Below are positions 7,682-14,596 of a stretch of 14,844 nt of DNA, one piece after another (within the stretch, counting starts at the first letter, position 1; each line of letters opens with the position of its first letter). The stretch spans positions 1 to 14,844 of the forward strand of contig CAMBTZ010000019.1 of NCBI GenBank assembly GCA_945870925.1. Reading direction: 5' to 3'. Position numbers and translations under genes: made by a program. The notes beneath the pieces are model-generated. The model made no database searches and had not been told where the DNA came from. It was given only the letters and a program-made list of their open reading frames with translations. This stretch comes from Chlamydia trachomatis (GTDB lineage Bacteria > Chlamydiota > Chlamydiia > Chlamydiales > 2-12-FULL-49-11).

Positions 7682-7743
7682 ATAGAGTTCTTTAATTTTG
7701 ATTTGATAGATACACCTATCAAAGCAAATTTAAAGGACTATAT
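7682..7743. mobile_element. 62-bp palindromic miniature element inserted in the GxxExxY gene
   Basis: Positions 7682-7709 pair with 7743-7716 around the loop ATACAC (7710-7715): 24 of 28 are Watson-Crick pairs plus one G-T, with mismatches only at 7701/7724, 7696/7729 and 7685/7740. Removing 61 bases rejoins the protein as ACL-YELRLRKL, so it is an insertion and not native sequence. TA occurs at both junctions (7680-7681 and 7743-7744), which could be a TA target duplication. No reading frame is encoded. It resembles MITE/REP-like or Rickettsia-palindromic-element-like units by architecture only. Confidence 0.7.
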
Positions 7744-8004
7744 ATGAGTTACGTCTTCGAAAACTAAAAGTAGAAAGCCAAAAAGCAATATCGGTATTTT
7801 ATAAAGATTTAATGCTTGATTGTGGTTATCGAGCTGATTTGGTCGTTGAAGATGAGGTAATTGTTGAAATCAAATCTGTAGCAGGAATTGCCCCAATTCA
7901 CGAAGCACAGATACTGTCCTATTTAAAGCTATCTGATTGCAAATATGGTCTATTTTCAATTTCGATGTGAAGTTACTTCGTGATGCAATACGTCGATTTA
8001 AGGT

Positions 8005-8068
8005 TTAATTTCTTCCTCTGTGGGCGCTGTGCTCTCTAGCAAACTTTAGTTTGCGTGTGGTAAAAAAT
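8005..8068 (-). repeat. Right arm of inverted repeat flanking the GxxExxY gene
   Basis: Reverse-complement partner of 7530-7593. It begins at the stop codon of the GxxExxY gene and contains the hairpin GCAAACT (8039-8045), loop TT, AGTTTGC (8048-8054). Compared with the left arm, the stem differs by a compensated pair (GCGAAC/GTTCGC against GCAAAC/GTTTGC), which suggests that the hairpin itself is conserved. Confidence 0.75.
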
Positions 8069-8112
8069 ACTTAAATTCCGATTCTTCATGTTTTTTCGGT
8101 ATATATAAAGGA

Positions 8113-8646
8113 TTAGTCTTCTAGGAGAGCATTTAATACGATAGAGCTTATTGCAGAGACCATTAGAGGTGTAGTCGTAGGTAAGCTTCCTGACGCATTT
8201 AAGTTTTTTAATGTAAAACGAAGTGTTATTTCGAGTTCAGAATAATGTTCTTCATAAACTAGTGCAATTTTTTGACAAATTTCAATAGTTTTCTGACTTA
8301 GTTTATCTAGCAGTAATGAAGTTGTAGATTCATCAGAAAGAGTTAATTCAGTGGTTTTTATTTGTGCTATTGATTGAGGTGCTCCGCTAGCAAGTAAGCT
8401 TTTTTCAATTAGTGGAGCTCTAAAAGCTGAAGTGGATATAGATTGAATGAGTGGAAGAGAAATTTGGGAAAATTCATGATGAGCTATATATAAAGCTCTT
8501 GCACTGTTATCAGAATCAACGGTGTAGCCTGCTGCCACTAAATCTGATCGAGCGCTTGCTGTAGCTTCATTTACCTTATTAAGGTCTATAATAAACATTC
8601 CAAATGAAAGGAAATGAGGAGAGAGTGGGCGAGTGATTGAAGACAT
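8113..8646 (-). CDS. Hypothetical protein, 177 residues
   Basis: I do not recognise this protein. It starts at ATG 8646 with AGGGAA about 6 bases upstream (near 8657-8652), a credible ribosome binding site. The sequence is rich in Ser, Thr, Leu and Ile with no signal peptide, no clear membrane segment and no catalytic motif. Residues 120-150 (LLDKLSQKTIEICQKIALVYEEHYSELEIT) look helical. It sits between the broken GxxExxY unit and tsp, on the same strand as tsp and the toxin-like gene, in the place occupied by envelope genes in Chlamydia. A lineage-specific secreted protein, or a partner of the toxin-like gene, is conceivable but unsupported. Confidence 0.65.
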   Translation of the reverse strand: MSSITRPLSPHFLSFGMFIIDLNKVNEATASARSDLVAAGYTVDSDNSARALYIAHHEFSQISLPLIQSISTSAFRAPLIEKSLLASGAPQSIAQIKTTELTLSDESTTSLLLDKLSQKTIEICQKIALVYEEHYSELEITLRFTLKNLNASGSLPTTTPLMVSAISSIVLNALLED

Positions 8647-8713
8647 AGAGAATTCCCTAATAAATAGTTAATGTTGTTGATTCTTATAATTTAAGGATCA
8701 AAATTCTTAAACT

Positions 8714-8742
8714 ATTATATCAAGTTGAAGATATATTTGGAA
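8714..8742 (-). promoter_or_regulatory. Possible promoter of the 177-residue hypothetical gene
   Basis: A perfect TATAAT on the minus strand (8719-8714), with a weak TTCCAA 17 bases upstream, would give a leader of about 60 bases to ATG 8646. The -35 matches only half of the consensus, so this is tentative. Confidence 0.3.
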
Positions 8743-8766
8743 ATGGGAATTTCAAAAAAAAGTTTA

Positions 8767-10704
8767 TTAGTTATTCTTTGAGAGGAGGATTAGCTCTTTC
8801 ATGATGTTGAGGGCTTCGTCGAGCTGGAGGTCGTTTTGGCCAATTAGGTTAAAATCAAGCTCATAGCGATCGGTTTGGCGTATTTCAGCAAGAAAATTTT
8901 GATAATTGGTGTTTTTTTGAATGCGTGATTGTGAGTGAGTGGCTAGTTCGGGGATAACAGATTGAAGGCTGTCTGATGCTTTTTGAAGGGTTTTGCCAAG
9001 CATTTTTTTAAGGCGAACTCGATAGAGGGGGTGGACATCTGATAAGTCGTCTTCAAAGAGGGGGATGATTCTATCATTTTCAAGTGGGTATTTAGAGTAT
9101 TTTTCACCTACATCCATAAATGCCAGAATGCCGGGGGCTTCTATATTTGATTTAACTCCTGTTAGTTGGGGTGTTCCGCCGCCGACTGTGTAGTAGGCTC
9201 CTCTTGTTACTTTGTATTCGCCTTGAGGATTGATTTTATCCGGATTGCTGCTTTCTAAGGTAAATGTTTGATAGGATCCTTTTCCATAAGTGGTTTCATC
9301 GCCTACAATAAGTGCTCTGCCATAGTCTGCAAGAGCCATAGCAACAATTTCTGAAGCCGAAGCGCTTGTCCTGTTCGTAAGGACGATTAATGGGCCGTCC
9401 CAGGTCACTTCTTCGTTAAGATTGCGAAGACGCTGGATTGCGCCGGTATGATCTTTAATCGATGCTACAACCCCTTTTTGAATAAAGAGCCCCGTCACAT
9501 CGACTGCTTGGGGGAGGAGTCCTCCGGCGTTGTGGCGAAGGTCTAGAATTACCCCTTTAAGATTGTGATTAGCTTTCATGTCATCAAGTGATTTTTTAAG
9601 ATCGATATACGAGGAGTGCTTGGGGTCTTGATAAAATGAGTGCAGAGCAACATAGCCGATCACGCCATTTCCAAAAGGTTCGATGTGAGAGGAAAATCTA
9701 CTCTCAGTTAGTACTATCTCTTCTCGTACGATGATAATATCAAATTTTTCTTCCTTAGACGGATTTGTTTCTCGAACAATGGTTAGAATTACACTTGATC
9801 CTTGAGGGCCTCGGATGAGTTCCACAGCTTCTGTAATATCCATTCCAGCTATAGGATCGTGGTTTACTGCAATGATTTTATCGCCTATTTTAAGTTCTGT
9901 GGAGTGGCTTGCAGGACCTCCTTCTACTATTTGAACAACAGTAAAGCCATTGAGGTCATCTCTCAATTGGGCGCCAATGCCAAACAGTCTTTGCTGAACC
10001 TGTATTAAAAATTGTTTAGCTTCGCCGGGGGTAAAATAGACTGTATGAGAGTCAAGAGATGAGGCTAGGGCCTTTAAGAAGCAGGCTAACATCTCTCTTT
10101 TTTGGTCAAGAGCAGAAGTTCCGATAAACTCCTTTTCGCGGAGAGATCTCCTTTTTGTAATTCTTTGGAAAAAAATATCAATTTGTTCTTGTGTAGCAAG
10201 TTTGTCGGCTGAATCTTTTTGTAAAGCTCTTATTTTAAGTAACCTAACAAGAAGGTCTTCGGGGTCTTTTGTCCAATCTGCTTCATGAAGGTCTTTAGAC
10301 TTAACATTTGTGGGCAAAGGCAGTGTGATGAGTTGAGACTCGAGAGCTGTGCGTCTTTCGATCGAGGTTAAAAAAATTTCATAAATTGCTTGGAATGTTG
10401 TAAACTGTTGTTTTTTATACTCATCAACAATTCTGTTGGATAGTTCTGGAGTGGGGTTGATGTATGTAAACACTTCCTCGTGAGTTAGATAGCATTTTAT
10501 AGGATCAAGTTCATCTAAGAAGTTAATAAGTGTTCTGCAGGCAATTTCTTGATTAAATTCTTTATGACGAGCGTGTGCCCTGAAAATCTCTTCAGATTTA
10601 GCATGAGCGTCGTGAGGGGATATGTTAGGGGGCGCAATCGCTCCAGACAAGGATGTGCATATAATAAGCGTAAAAATAGATAGACTTTTTTTGAATCGAT
10701 TCAT
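8767..10704 (-). CDS. tsp: Tail-specific protease (carboxy-terminal processing protease, S41)
   Basis: A 645-residue Tsp/Prc, close to the roughly 649 residues of Chlamydia Tsp. Counting from the chosen start, residues 1-23 (MNRFKKSLSIFTLIICTSLS) form a signal peptide, so it acts in the periplasm. A PDZ domain spans about 240-310 (LFGIGAQLR, VEGGPASHS, LKIGDKIIAVN). The S41 serine-lysine centre follows: NRTSASASEI with the nucleophile at about S449, DYGRAL with D460, and TYGKGSYQ with K475. The frame extends upstream to 10761, but ATG 10704 is preferred because it begins the signal peptide, has AGGTC upstream and lies about 58 bases after the predicted transcription start. In Chlamydia, Tsp is a conserved protease encoded near euo. 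It is divergent from euo here. Confidence 0.93.
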   Translation of the reverse strand: MNRFKKSLSIFTLIICTSLSGAIAPPNISPHDAHAKSEEIFRAHARHKEFNQEIACRTLINFLDELDPIKCYLTHEEVFTYINPTPELSNRIVDEYKKQQFTTFQAIYEIFLTSIERRTALESQLITLPLPTNVKSKDLHEADWTKDPEDLLVRLLKIRALQKDSADKLATQEQIDIFFQRITKRRSLREKEFIGTSALDQKREMLACFLKALASSLDSHTVYFTPGEAKQFLIQVQQRLFGIGAQLRDDLNGFTVVQIVEGGPASHSTELKIGDKIIAVNHDPIAGMDITEAVELIRGPQGSSVILTIVRETNPSKEEKFDIIIVREEIVLTESRFSSHIEPFGNGVIGYVALHSFYQDPKHSSYIDLKKSLDDMKANHNLKGVILDLRHNAGGLLPQAVDVTGLFIQKGVVASIKDHTGAIQRLRNLNEEVTWDGPLIVLTNRTSASASEIVAMALADYGRALIVGDETTYGKGSYQTFTLESSNPDKINPQGEYKVTRGAYYTVGGGTPQLTGVKSNIEAPGILAFMDVGEKYSKYPLENDRIIPLFEDDLSDVHPLYRVRLKKMLGKTLQKASDSLQSVIPELATHSQSRIQKNTNYQNFLAEIRQTDRYELDFNLIGQNDLQLDEALNIMKELILLSKNN

Positions 10705-10769
10705 TTGACCTATAATAAAGTAAAAATGTTCTTCTGTCTGTTTAAAATTTTTATTTAACATAATTCAAG

Positions 10770-10798
10770 TTTATAATGAATAGAATTCAAAAAATCAA
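10770..10798 (-). promoter_or_regulatory. Predicted sigma-70-type promoter for tsp
   Basis: On the minus strand, TTGATT (10798-10793), a 17-base spacer and TATAAA (10775-10770). Predicted start of transcription is near 10763, downstream of which the first usable ATG with a signal peptide is at 10704. Confidence 0.5.
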
Positions 10799-10898
10799 CG
10801 CCAGAGGGCATTTTCGTTGCTATCAATTCATTTTTATGTCACAATAACTTATCTTAAAGGGCGTAAATATCGCAACAAACCAATAAATCGGGGTTGTT

Positions 10899-10928
10899 TT
10901 GACAGGTATAATTATATAAATAATTATA
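10899..10928 (+). promoter_or_regulatory. Predicted euo promoter with an embedded dyad
   Basis: A perfect -35 box TTGACA (10899-10904) is followed by very AT-rich DNA with possible -10 boxes at 10921-10928 (TAATTA/ATTATA; spacers 16-18). The same stretch is a perfect inverted repeat: TATAATTA (10907-10914), centre TATAAA, TAATTATA (10921-10928). It covers spacer and -10, the expected position for a repressor site. Transcription would start near 10934, leaving a leader of about 33 bases. Confidence 0.55.
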
Positions 10929-10954
10929 GCGGTTAACCCGGATAAAAATGGATG

Positions 10955-10960
10955 AGGAGG
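10955..10960 (+). promoter_or_regulatory. Strong ribosome binding site of euo
   Basis: AGGAGG six bases before ATG 10967. An in-frame ATG at 10952 lies upstream of this site and would read through it, so 10967 is taken as the start. Confidence 0.85.
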
Positions 10961-10966
10961 AATATA

Positions 10967-11437
10967 ATGAGTATCACTGATGATTTGTCTTTAGGGACTG
11001 TAATGCAAGCTGAGCAACTTAAGAAGAAAAAAGTTGTGTCTATAACTGAAGCTGCTAGGCTCAATAATGTGACCCGTCAAGCAATTTATGTAGCAATTAA
11101 GCAAAAAAAGCTAAAGGCTCATAAAGATTCTACACGTTGGACAATTGATCTTGAAGATTTAGAAGATTACCGACGTCAGAAGTATTCACGAGCAAAATCA
11201 CTTTATAATGGCGAACTTTTATTTGATAATGACAAAGGGTTTCATTCAATCAATCAAGTAGCTAAAATTTTAGGTGTTCCAGCGCAAAAGATTTATTATG
11301 CAACGCGAATTGGAATGTTAAAGGCTACTCGAAGAGGTGCTGCTTGGGTTGTTCATTCAGATGAGCTACGTGAGTATCAAGAGAAATACATTAGTAAAAA
11401 ATTAGTTGAAGAGACTGCTTCATCTGAAGCGCTTTAG
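10967..11437 (+). CDS. euo: Euo, chlamydial developmental transcription regulator
   Basis: A 156-residue DNA-binding protein found only in Chlamydiota. It has two tandem excisionase/MerR-like helix-turn-helix units: residues 23-70 (VVSITEAARLNNVTRQAIYVAIKQ, ending RWTIDLEDLEDY) and residues 91-140 (GFHSINQVAKILGVPAQKIYYATR, ending AWVVHSDELREYQ). In Chlamydia, Euo is made early in infection and represses late-stage promoters, helping to hold the reticulate-body state. The central block SITEAARLxNVTRQAIYVAIKQKKLKA is nearly as I remember it from Chlamydia. The protein is shorter than C. trachomatis Euo (about 183 residues as I recall) at the N-terminus. It is flanked by tsp (divergent) and recJ (convergent), close to the Chlamydia order. 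Confidence 0.93.
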   Translation: MSITDDLSLGTVMQAEQLKKKKVVSITEAARLNNVTRQAIYVAIKQKKLKAHKDSTRWTIDLEDLEDYRRQKYSRAKSLYNGELLFDNDKGFHSINQVAKILGVPAQKIYYATRIGMLKATRRGAAWVVHSDELREYQEKYISKKLVEETASSEAL

Positions 11438-11545
11438 GCATAGGTTTTTTACTTTTTGTTAAAGATTTGGGTAGGACATGCTTTCAAGGGCGCTTGCGTT
11501 GTCTTTGAAGGCAAGGAAGGCATGTTCGCATCTAAATTTATTGAG

Positions 11546-13321
11546 TTAAGGAGTCTCAAGGGATTCAGGTTTGATTTCTGGTAAAATTTGGAAATCAATA
11601 ATTTGAAGCTGTATTGAGGCTTTATTTAAGTAGACGTTTACCTGCGGTGAAAAGGCGATCCTAAGATTTAGGTCTTTTTGCATTAAGGATAGCTTACGGT
11701 GAGCCATATTAAAGCCTATTCCCTCGAGAAATCGATCATTTCCTTCAAGAGAGAGCTTTAGGTTTTTTCTTCCAATAATTTTAGGGGGAAGGACCTGCTT
11801 TGCTGTAGCATAAAGAATTACCTTTGGATTTTCCATTCCGTAAGGTTCTAAAAGACTTAATGATTCTAGAAATTCAAAAGTGAGATCCTTAAAAGAGACT
11901 TCTGCGTCGAGACGTAATTTTGGACAAATATCTCGCTCTTTTAATTTTGTATTTACTGCATGTATAAAGCGTTCCTGAAAAGCAGGGATGTTCTTTGGGT
12001 CGATAGTAAAACCTGCTGCATAATCATGACCTCCATAACTTAAAAGGAGGTCTGCATTTTCCTTTAAGGTGGACAAGACCGGAAATTCTGTAATTGTTCG
12101 AATAGATCCCTTGCCAACGTTATTATCAGCTGCAACAATGACTGTAGGTCGGTTATATAGTTTACTTAGTCTTGCAGAAAGGATTGCGATAATTCCTGGA
12201 TGCCAAGTTTTTGATGAGAGGAAAATTGCCTTATTAGAAAGAATTTCAGGGTGTTTAGATAGATAATTTTCAAGGTCCTCAGAGTCTCTCCTTTCAATTT
12301 TTTGCCGCTCCTGATTCATAACATCAAGTTCTTTTGCAAGAGATTCAGCTTCTTGTACATCTCTTAGTAGTAAAAGTTCAACTCCTTTGAGCGGATCTCC
12401 AATTCTTCCTAAGCTATTAAGTCTTGGTGCAATTCTTGATGCAACATCAATTGTAGTGATTTCTTCCGGATTTACTTCAGATACATGGATAAGTTTTAAA
12501 AGGCCAATTCGCTGAGTCTTCTTAAGATGCTGAAGTCCGTATTTTACAAGAATTCTATTTTCACCAGTCAATGCTCCCATATCAGCTATTGTGCCTAAGG
12601 CAACAAGATCTAGGTACCTTTTTAAATCAATTAAATCAGCTTGAACATCTCCAATGATTACAAGGTGATTTATTAATGCATGTGCGAGTTTAAAAGCAAC
12701 TCCAACGCCTGTTAAATCACGATTTGGATAAGTGCTATTAAAGAGTTTAGGATTTAAGGTGGCTATGCAATTTGCAATTTTCTCTGTCGGCTCATGATGA
12801 TCTGTAATAATTAAATCGATATTTTTTTCCGCAAGCTGCTTTGTTTGTGGGCCTTCAGTAACGCCGCAATCTACAGTTATCAGTAAAGTACAACCTTTAT
12901 TCTCAGCGTAATTACAAGCATCAGATAGAATTTCATCGCGGCTTAAACTTCCATGGGGAATATAATAATAGGCTTTAACACCAAGAGTTCTTAAAAAATC
13001 AACAAGAAGGGCAGTTCCTGTCATCCCATCAACGTCATTATCTCCAACGACAATGATCTTCTCTTTGGCTTTTAAAGCAGTATAAATTCTAGCTACTGCT
13101 TTTTCTATGTCAAATAGAAGATTAGGCGGGTGAAGATAGAGAAGTTTTGCATATAAAAATTGGTGAACATCTTGTTTTTTTCTATAGCCTCTTGATATAA
13201 GTACCTGAGCCATAACATGATTAATGTTAAATTCGGAAACAAAGCTTTTGATAAGATTTGTTTCTTCTTTAGGAAACACCCAAAGAAGGCAAGGGGAGGG
13301 TTGTTCTTGTTTTAAGGTCAT
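11546..13321 (-). CDS. recJ: Single-stranded-DNA-specific exonuclease RecJ
   Basis: RecJ degrades single-stranded DNA 5' to 3' in recombination and mismatch repair. Counting from the chosen start, the DHH phosphoesterase motifs are GDNDVDGMTG (93-102, with the metal-binding D-x-D-x-D; the usual reading is DYDADG), VDCG (150-153), ITDHHEP (172-178) and the later APRLNSLGRIGDP block. The DHHA1 part has HPGIIAILSARL and LLSYGGHDYAAGF, and a C-terminal OB-like domain follows. At 591 residues it is of normal length. ATG 13321 is preferred over the upstream TTG at 13333 because it lies about 30 bases after a good promoter. It converges with euo, 108 bases apart. Confidence 0.94.
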   Translation of the reverse strand: MTLKQEQPSPCLLWVFPKEETNLIKSFVSEFNINHVMAQVLISRGYRKKQDVHQFLYAKLLYLHPPNLLFDIEKAVARIYTALKAKEKIIVVGDNDVDGMTGTALLVDFLRTLGVKAYYYIPHGSLSRDEILSDACNYAENKGCTLLITVDCGVTEGPQTKQLAEKNIDLIITDHHEPTEKIANCIATLNPKLFNSTYPNRDLTGVGVAFKLAHALINHLVIIGDVQADLIDLKRYLDLVALGTIADMGALTGENRILVKYGLQHLKKTQRIGLLKLIHVSEVNPEEITTIDVASRIAPRLNSLGRIGDPLKGVELLLLRDVQEAESLAKELDVMNQERQKIERRDSEDLENYLSKHPEILSNKAIFLSSKTWHPGIIAILSARLSKLYNRPTVIVAADNNVGKGSIRTITEFPVLSTLKENADLLLSYGGHDYAAGFTIDPKNIPAFQERFIHAVNTKLKERDICPKLRLDAEVSFKDLTFEFLESLSLLEPYGMENPKVILYATAKQVLPPKIIGRKNLKLSLEGNDRFLEGIGFNMAHRKLSLMQKDLNLRIAFSPQVNVYLNKASIQLQIIDFQILPEIKPESLETP

Positions 13322-13357
13322 AAAAAAATACAAACAAAACCGTAAAGGTCTTTTTCA

Positions 13358-13386
13358 ATTATGTAATGTTAATATTTAAAACTCAA
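13358..13386 (-). promoter_or_regulatory. Predicted sigma-70-type promoter for recJ
   Basis: On the minus strand, TTGAGT (13386-13381), a 17-base spacer and CATAAT (13363-13358), with transcription expected near 13351. Confidence 0.5.
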
Positions 13387-13445
13387 AGGAAAGATTTGAT
13401 ATTTGAATCTTTTTTTTACAAAATTCTAAAGGAAATCTATTAATT

Positions 13446-13473
13446 CCGATAAGTAACCTAGATTACTTATCGG
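13446..13473. terminator. Perfect 11-bp stem-loop downstream of secF
   Basis: CCGATAAGTAA (13446-13456), loop CCTAGA, TTACTTATCGG (13463-13473), beginning 14 bases beyond the secF stop. It is the strongest hairpin in this intergenic region. On the minus strand it is followed by AATTAATAG, not a clean T-run, so it may terminate transcription weakly or protect the 3' end of the secDF message. Confidence 0.5.
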
Positions 13474-13486
13474 AGCTAAATATTCT

Positions 13487-14596
13487 TTAGTGAGAGGCTC
13501 CATTTGGAGTTAGATTACCATTCTTTGGGGAATCTGACTTTGCCTCTTTTTGCTGGAAGAAAAGAAGAAGTGTTGTTGCAATAAAGAAGGTGGATAGTGT
13601 TCCTACAATTACGCCAATTGCCATGATAAGGGAGAAGCTAAACAATGTTTTTCCACCAAGCAGAACTAGACAAATCAAAACAAGGAGTGTTGTTCCTGAT
13701 GTAAGTAAAGTTCGACTTAATGTTGTATTAAGAGAGTGGTTAACAATCTCCTTAAATGAAAGATGCTTAATATGTTTAAGTTCTTCTCGAATTCTGTCGT
13801 ATACTATAATTGTATCATTTAGCGAGTAGCCGATAATAGTCATAAGTGCAGCCACAGTATTAAGGTCGATTTGAATATTTACTCCGGTTAAATGGAGGAG
13901 GGCTAAAAGAGAGAGTGTGATTAAAATATCAAACACAAGTCCAAGTGTTGCGCTCAGAGCATAAGCAAATTCGAATCTGAGTGTGATATAAAGAAGAATG
14001 CAAAGACAGGCTAAACTAAGGCCAATAATAGCATTATTTCTCATTGTGTCAGACATCTGACCGCTAATGCTTCTCCAGTTTTGGTCTAATTTCTCAAGAG
14101 AATTATGAGTAAATTCGATGCCACCATTTTCTAATGTTTTTACTAACCATACAAGTCGAGGGTTAGTTTCATAAGAGTATGACGGGAATTCAACATCATT
14201 TTCAGGAGACATTCCATAGAATGGTTTTCCAGGAAGAGTCATTGTTTTTGCAAGTGAAATTTGAAGTAAATTCGACGCTCCAAATTCTCTAATTTGGAAG
14301 TCTTGTACAGAAACATTTGATTGTTTTAGAAGAGTGTTTTTTACAAGTTCACTTGTAGATTGGTCACCTTTTAACTCGATATTTACTGCAAATCCGCCGG
14401 TAAAATCCATCCCCATGATTGTATTCTTCTCTTTTACAAGAGTTAAACCACCAACTGCAATTAAAACTATGCTTAGTGCTAAAATAGTTTTTCCGTATTT
14501 TAGGAAATTCCAGTTTTTAGCCTTAATCATATTTGCCATTTTTAATTCTTTATTCTTTGGATTCTTTACCCATTGATTAAAGAAGTAGCGCGTCAT
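13487..14596 (-). CDS. secF: Protein translocase subunit SecF
   Basis: SecF, with SecD, uses the proton-motive force to aid Sec-dependent export across the inner membrane. The 369-residue protein has a first membrane segment at about 37-54, the signature GMDFTGG (62-68), a periplasmic region to about 187, then a cluster of five membrane segments (about 188-206, 212-232, 245-262, 300-314, 321-347) with TIIGYSLNDTIIVYDRIRE (253-271). Its predicted start overlaps the secD stop as ATGA. The first residues, MTRYFFNQWVKN, look like the tail of SecD's last membrane helix, not a normal SecF N-terminus. This fits an ancestral SecD-SecF fusion, which I recall for Chlamydia. The tail (residues 350-369) is polar. 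Confidence 0.92.
   Translation of the reverse strand: MTRYFFNQWVKNPKNKELKMANMIKAKNWNFLKYGKTILALSIVLIAVGGLTLVKEKNTIMGMDFTGGFAVNIELKGDQSTSELVKNTLLKQSNVSVQDFQIREFGASNLLQISLAKTMTLPGKPFYGMSPENDVEFPSYSYETNPRLVWLVKTLENGGIEFTHNSLEKLDQNWRSISGQMSDTMRNNAIIGLSLACLCILLYITLRFEFAYALSATLGLVFDILITLSLLALLHLTGVNIQIDLNTVAALMTIIGYSLNDTIIVYDRIREELKHIKHLSFKEIVNHSLNTTLSRTLLTSGTTLLVLICLVLLGGKTLFSFSLIMAIGVIVGTLSTFFIATTLLLFFQQKEAKSDSPKNGNLTPNGASH

Larger units (their letters stand above)
7526..8008 (+). pseudogene. GxxExxY-family protein, broken by insertion and frameshift
   Basis: Three segments in different frames rebuild one GxxExxY protein (PD-(D/E)XK-nuclease-like family of unknown role). Segment one (7526-7681) reads to GPGLLESAYE-like PGLLESAYEACL, the signature G-L-L-E-S-A-Y. 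Segment two (7743 to about 7952) resumes as YELRLRKLKVESQKAI, then YRADLVVEDEVIVEIKSV and HEAQILSYLKLSDCKYGL. Segment three (7958-8008) is NFDVKLLRDAIRRFKV and stop. A 61-base palindromic insertion separates one from two, leading to TGA at 7746-7748. One base is missing near 7950-7952 between two and three; restoring it gives GLIFNFDVKLL. The start at 7526 has no clear Shine-Dalgarno and lies next to the left inverted repeat. Confidence 0.85.

Noticed and set aside
7432..7722. 96-residue minus-strand frame over the GxxExxY region
   Set aside because: It is antisense to a segment clearly coding GxxExxY protein in the plus strand and crosses the palindromic insertion; no family resemblance.
8039..8054. 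GCAAACT-TT-AGTTTGC as an intrinsic terminator
   Set aside because: No T-run follows on either strand, and a matching hairpin occurs in the left inverted arm, so it belongs to the repeat structure.
10705..10761. 19-residue N-terminal extension of Tsp
   Set aside because: It would hide the signal peptide and begin at about the predicted transcription start; no ribosome binding site is seen there.
10799..10898. Small RNA in the tsp-euo intergenic region
   Set aside because: I see no convincing hairpin plus T-run; only a weak TTGCTA/CACAAT promoter-like pair.
11460..11530. Possible hairpin GACATGC...GCATGTTC between euo and recJ
   Set aside because: Stem pairing is interrupted and asymmetric and no T-run follows; too weak to call a terminator or small RNA, although it lies where convergent genes would need one.
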